Of a stretch of DNA of 64,000 nt, positions 59,113 through 64,000 are shown piece by piece. The notes below the pieces were generated by a model that worked only from the letters and a program-made list of their open reading frames with translations, was not told the DNA's origin and searched no databases. The DNA is from Dipteronia dyeriana. Its lineage: Eukaryota; Streptophyta; Magnoliopsida; Sapindales; Sapindaceae. The first letter of the stretch is position 1; each line of letters begins with the position of its first letter. The DNA is taken from the NCBI GenBank assembly GCA_032871835.1, contig CM065297.1, positions 92,215,052-92,279,051 of the forward strand. Reading direction: 5' to 3'. The position numbers and the translations under genes were made by a program.

Positions 59113-61263
59113 ATGGTAACACTAGATTTTGAGTCCCCTTTTATATGCTTATTGCTTAATTCTCGGGTAAAATCAAGTGTTTAATGGCTCGCTTAAGTGT
59201 TGTTGCATGATTTTATACTAGGGGTATCATACGGTAGATTTGAGTGAATTTGGGACCCAAAAATGCTGAAAATTGGAAACTTGGACAAAAAGGCACGAAC
59301 TGTCGCAGTTGTGGAGCATCATCATGGGAGATCGTGACAGCTCGGGCAACAACAATTTGTTTTAGGAGTCACCCAAAATGTAGCTTTGAGAACTTGCGTG
59401 AAAATTAGAGGAAGCGACATGTCGCGGTCTAGGTTCCGTCATGGAAGACCGCGACATACCAGGCGACAACAACTTCTTTAGCCATTGTTGCTCGAGGTGT
59501 CGCCTGAAGAAAAGAAGCGGAACGAAGAAGCGAGGTGTCGCGGTTGAGTTTTCGTCATGGACAACCAAGACATTCAATGACGTGATAGTACGATGACACG
59601 CGTCTCTAGGTTGATTCCTGACCTATTTCTGGACCCATATAAATCCCTATATTAGTTTTTAGTGAAAAACATCATCCACACAAACTTTTGGACATTTTTA
59701 CCCTTCCATCACCATCCTTGAACATTTTCCTCCATCCACCCATCTTGGAATCTTGGAAACCAAGAAGAGGAAGCTTACAAGTCAAGGAACCTCAATGACC
59801 AACTTTGGTTTCTTCTTTCATTCTTTTTTTTTTTTATTTCCTTTCTTTGATGTGTAACTGATTTCTAAGTTAGTGGATTAATGTAAACCAGTTGAATAAC
59901 TCTTGGTAATCCTATAGTCTAAAATTTTTAATTTAATACATTGGTAGTCTTTTTTATTGGAATACTTGCTCTAATTCCTTCACTTATATTCAAATGAGAC
60001 CTCAATTAATGTTTGTGTTAGAATTAGTTAATTTATGATGTTGAGGGTTAGATGTGGATGACCATCCCATTTAGTCCTTAATTACAAGCTTAATAATTGA
60101 GAAAATTTCCATTTGTATGACCATGCTAGGTGTGATTTGGTTTAGAGTTTTAATTAAAAACTAATTCTAACCATTGCTCATTACATGACCGTGTGTGAGT
60201 AATAGGAAAGATTAGGTGCTTCATGAAACAAACCCTATCAATTGGATTTAAGTGCTTTAATGAGACTTATGGATTACATTGAGAAGTTTAATTATGTTGC
60301 ATTGATTCCCTAGCATCTTCCTCATATTGATATTCTCGGTGAGCTTTTGTGTCATTTGGTTTATTTGATTGTTGCATATTAGTGAGTTAGATTATCAATC
60401 TGAGACAAGCATTATGCCATTTAGTTTTCATTCACTTAGACTAGGATTTAATTAGACTAATTAGTGTTCAACTAGTAGAATCACCGATCCCAGTGAACGA
60501 ACTTTACTTTTAAATTGATTAAGATCAATAATACTGCAATCAATTTTGGTGCCGCTGCTGGGGATCAACGTAGATTTATTAGTTGAATCTAGTTTGTTTG
60601 ATTTAGGTAGTGTGTGTATCATTTGTTTTATTAGGGTAGTTTTATTTCATTTTAGTTTCTTTTTACTTCGTTGGTATTTTTGTTTTTGGTGTTTCAGGAC
60701 CACAGGTGTATGCACGGTGGTCGTTCTCTTGGAAGGAATTTGTTTCCGATCATCGACATCGTAAACCGAGTAGGTCCGCTTGCAAGGCAGTTTGAGGGTA
60801 TAGACATTTTTCTAGAGCTAGAGGGTGCATCGATTCCGGAAATGGAAGATCAAGAGGAGAATGTGAATGTGGATTCACCAAAGGCACCTACGCATGAGGA
60901 GAATCAGGGTGTCATAGCAATGAGGGAATTCGATCAACCTATAATGGAGCATCAACCGTCACCCATAGTGTTGAGTGCGGCAGCTAGGAGTTATGAGCTC
61001 AAGAGATTTCATATTGCCATGTTTCCTTCTTTCAATGGCAATCCGACTGAAGATTGTTTGCATTTCATGAAGAATTATCATTCTATATTGGAGACCTTCC
61101 CGATAGGCCGGCTCACAGAAGAGCAGTTGAAGATGAGATGTTTTAGGTATTCCTAAAGGATAGAGCCAATATGTGGTTTGGTTCTTTGAGGGCTGGATCC
61201 TTAACTACATGGGACGAAGTGTGCCAAGTTTTCTTCAATAGATTTGAAACAAATATTATGGTG
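59113..61263 (+). mobile_element. Athila-like (Ty3/gypsy) element, 5' part
   Basis: A long LTR-like region ends just before a PBS-type sequence TTGGTGCCGCTGCTGGGGAT (60546-60565), one or two changes from the TGGCGCCGTTGCCGGGGA PBS typical of Athila/Tat elements. Gag follows. The left LTR boundary is approximate (no second LTR in window). The element is cut at 61264 by another insertion. Confidence 0.65.
60671..61263 (+). pseudogene. Athila-like gag, frameshifted and interrupted
   Basis: The open frame 60671-61156 ends in the gag core (FHIAMFPSFNGNPTEDCLHF, then ILETFPIGRLTEEQLKMRCF). The protein continues in another frame (DRANMWFGSLRAGSLTTWDE, about 61160-61218) up to FFNRFETN near 61252. 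This is the Retrotrans_gag domain of plant Ty3 elements. One frameshift near 61140-61156 and the insertion at 61264 inactivate it. Confidence 0.75.
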
Positions 61264-64000
61264 TGTTTAATATTAATCTAGAGGGGGGAGGAGGGGGGGG
61301 GGGGGGGGGGTGAATAGATTTTAAACAATTTTACCCAATTTTCGTTAAAGGTCAAGTTTACAAAAATGCCCCTAGCTAGTTGCAATAAAATCACAAGTGT
61401 AAAAATACGGAAATATAAACGACACTTGAGATATACGGGGAAACCCTCCAAATGGGAAAAACCACGGGCTGATATGTGCGCCACACACGAACATCGAATC
61501 CACTAATGGTAAGAGAATTACAACCTATCCCGATTTAAATTCACCACCACTACTTAATCCCGGTATAAGTGGTGCATCCCAGTGGCACAACACAAACGCA
61601 AATTCTCTGGAATGTTTACGCTGGTGAGGCTGCGCTACAAGAGTGGCGCACCACCAGCGCACACCCATTTTTTTCAACTGTGAGCGGGTGCAACAACGCA
61701 GCTCAGTGTCGCAACACATGCGACGATCCACTGGAATGTTACGTTGGTGAGGTACGCTGGTCGAGTAGCACACCACCATCACAAAGCCTACTTTTCAATC
61801 ACTCAAACACACAAAATCAACAAGTTCAAGAGTGATGAAACATGTATCCTATTCTAATGCCTAGCATGACATGAAAATTTAATTACAAGATGCAAATATA
61901 TCACACAAGAGTCATTTAAATCAAAATGCACACAAGAATAAACACACAACATATATGAATAAGAGTTATGCATGAATATGTGAGTGTGTGCAACTATCTC
62001 TTCAAAGCAAGTAAGCACAAGAATTTTACCTTCGGTGCTTCTCCTCTTGAGGTCTTGAGAGCCTAAGCTACCCTTACATAAAACCTTAAAAATGTGATTT
62101 GTTCACGAAATAAGCCAATCAACAAATGAGGACTTTACAATATCCCTCTTTGGCTATTTCGTGACAAAACCACCACTCACATTGATCCTCACAAAACAAA
62201 ATAAAACACCGGGAGAATATTCTACATTACAAAGAGATAAACATAAAAAAACTTCAAATCTTCAGTCTCTTGTAAAACTATCAACCCTACACACAAAGCA
62301 AGCACAAATACACTATCCAACCAAGTGCATGTGAGAAGATCAAGTGAATATAAAACAAGAGCAATTGCATTCAATAATATGAGTATGACATCATGAAATG
62401 CTCAGGCAATGCTCCCCCTCAACGGGTTACTTTCCCTACATGTAATCTCCCCCTCAAACAAGTACTACTCCCTTTAAAGTCAACACAATGCTAATCCCTT
62501 AACACCACAATGTTAGGTCAATGCTACTCCCCCTTTTTGTCATGAGATAGACAAAGGAGAAGTCCCTAACCGGGTCACTCAAGGCAAAGAAAGCTAGGAG
62601 CATACAAGATTGTTGCATAATTATATAAGCCACATTTATGCAACTCTATGAATATGAGAGAAACAAGGAGATTTATTTGAAAGAAAATGTGTGAATAAAA
62701 AATGCTTTGCATACAAGATGTTGCATTTAAGTCCAAAAACAATGGTATTTGGCAAAGCAAATGACAAAGGTTTCCAATATAATTCAAACCAATTTCACCA
62801 TTTGTCATGAAAGAAGCAAGGATATAGAGTTCTTATAGATATCAAGTTGTAAAGGCACTATATCCAACTTTAAAAGCTAAACATGGCATGAGGAACTTTG
62901 CACCCTATTTGATTTTTTCGGGAGGATACCCGTATGATAATAGCCATGTTCAACTAATAAAGAAAGAAAGACATTTATACAACATTTGAGTCTCACTAGC
63001 TTTTTCACACAATATATTGCAATCAACAATTGCAATCATCAATTCATGATTTATCATTTTTCATTAGCATGTCATTAAGGAATCATCATGTCATGGAGAT
63101 AATTACAGGTCATTCAATATGTACTTCCTATGTAGATCTCCTAGTCCAAAAATGCATGTTTGAGCATAAATATGACATGGATTGTAATCAAAGCAAAGTT
63201 CACACTTATTGAAGAAAATACAATATACTATAATAAGTGCAACCAAGCTACTCAAGCAATCAATAAAGGAGCATAAGCATTTAAAAAAAAAGATGCAACA
63301 AGTATACAATAGCTCTCTTTGCTTGAGTTCCCCATATGGGGTCAAAGACCAAAAATCATCACTCCATGAGACAAATCCCAATAGATCTACTAAGAGTTTT
63401 GAATCGAGTAGCATCTAAGGGTTTAGTGAATAGATCCGCTAGTTGATCATTTGTACCTACATGTTCAAGTACAATGCATTTGTTCTCAACTAGTTCTCTA
63501 ATGAAATGATGGCGGATGTCAATATGCTTAGTCCTAGAATGTTAAACCGAATTCTTGGAAATATTAATAGCACTCATGTTGTCACAAAAGAGAGTAAGAG
63601 TACCTTGATTGAATCCATAGTCTACTAGCATTTGCTTCACCCAAAGGAGTTGTGTGCATCCACTCCCATCAACTATGTATTCAGCCTCAGCCGTGGACAA
63701 GGAAATCGAATTTTACTTCTTGCAAAACAAAGAGACAAGGTTGTTCCCAAGGAAAAAGTAACCCTCCGATGTACTTTTCCCATCATCATAATTTTCTGCC
63801 CAATCTGCATCACTAAAGCCTACAAGACTAGCATTAGTGTCAAAAGAGTACCAAGTTCCATAATTAGAAGTCCCATTCACATAGCGAATGATTCTCTTAA
63901 CAGAAGAGAGATGTGACTCCTTGGGATCCGATTGGTACCTAGCACACACACCCACACTAAAGGAGATATCGGGTCTACTTGCTGTCAAATAGAGCAAGCT
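61264..64000 (-). mobile_element. Copia element D, 3' portion; continues past window
   Basis: Minus-strand RNase H coding region at the right edge is followed leftward by a non-coding 3' region with purine-rich blocks (AAAAGGGGGAG near 62535; GAGGGGGAG near 62450 and 62415) and an LTR whose outer end is ATTAATATTAAACA at 61264. The LTR contains a G run (61293-61310) and CA-rich repeats. It interrupts the Athila-like gag. The LTR inner boundary is not fixed. Confidence 0.7.
63340..64000 (-). pseudogene. Copia D RNase H domain (partial)
   Basis: The frame 63997-63713 reads ASRPDISFSVGVCARYQSDP and VGFSDADWAENYDDGKSTS, the RT connection and first RNase H aspartate. After a stop or frame change near 63713 it goes on with [41 protein letters not shown] and [14 protein letters not shown], reaching about 63360. 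These are the remaining conserved RNase H motifs. The bulk of pol lies beyond base 64000. Confidence 0.85.

Overview
The window reads as nuclear DNA of a eudicot plant: AT-rich, long introns with GT-AG borders, plant-type Copia, Athila-like, LINE, Mutator-like (MULE) and MITE sequence, and two host genes with close Arabidopsis relatives. The MULE family, which pairs a transposase with an Ulp1-protease/DUF1985 gene, resembles elements I associate with cucurbits among others; that is only a hint about the species.

Host genes. (1) POLD1, the catalytic subunit of DNA polymerase delta, + strand, 6364-30287. I placed 30 coding exons summing to 3261 nt (1086 residues plus stop) with every junction in phase; all exonuclease, polymerase and C-terminal cysteine motifs are present. 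(2) An RGLG-type RING E3 ligase, - strand, 36938-31344: 11 coding exons, 429 residues, plus two noncoding 5' exons. The genes lie tail to tail with about 1.06 kb between stop codons. From memory, Arabidopsis POLD1 and RGLG3 have consecutive locus numbers (At5g63960, At5g63970), so this looks like retained ancestral order.

Layout. 1-4382: decayed MULE with convergent Ulp1 (+) and transposase (-) remnants. 4383-6363: intergenic with a microsatellite, a MITE, and a POLD1 promoter with an E2F-type site. 6364-30850: POLD1; its introns hold duplications, MITEs, an LTR remnant, and in the 8.7-kb intron 20 two head-to-head truncated Copia elements beside a third. 31300-37440: RGLG. 37440-40650: two related hAT-like elements, one with a perfect 96-bp palindrome. 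40655-43665: a second, deleted copy of the first MULE in opposite orientation. 44619-45790: 5'-truncated LINE. 46261-47675: complete short non-autonomous LTR element (TSD TATGT). 47963-49583: long-TIR MULE-like element. 49600-58688: complete but decayed Copia element (TSD GTACT), itself hit by a 2.46-kb solo LTR (TSD GATGG) and a TIR element. 59113-61263: Athila-like 5' LTR, PBS and gag, interrupted at 61264 by a minus-strand Copia that runs off the right edge.

The least explained structure is a family of dispersed CGAG plus T-tract (or A-tract) repeats that flank the coding parts of both copies of the Ulp1-carrying MULE, with a comparable CGAG-ACTTA array in an unrelated-looking TIR element. 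No complete new multi-gene system is visible; the novelty lies in transposon architecture and in how much of it host introns tolerate.
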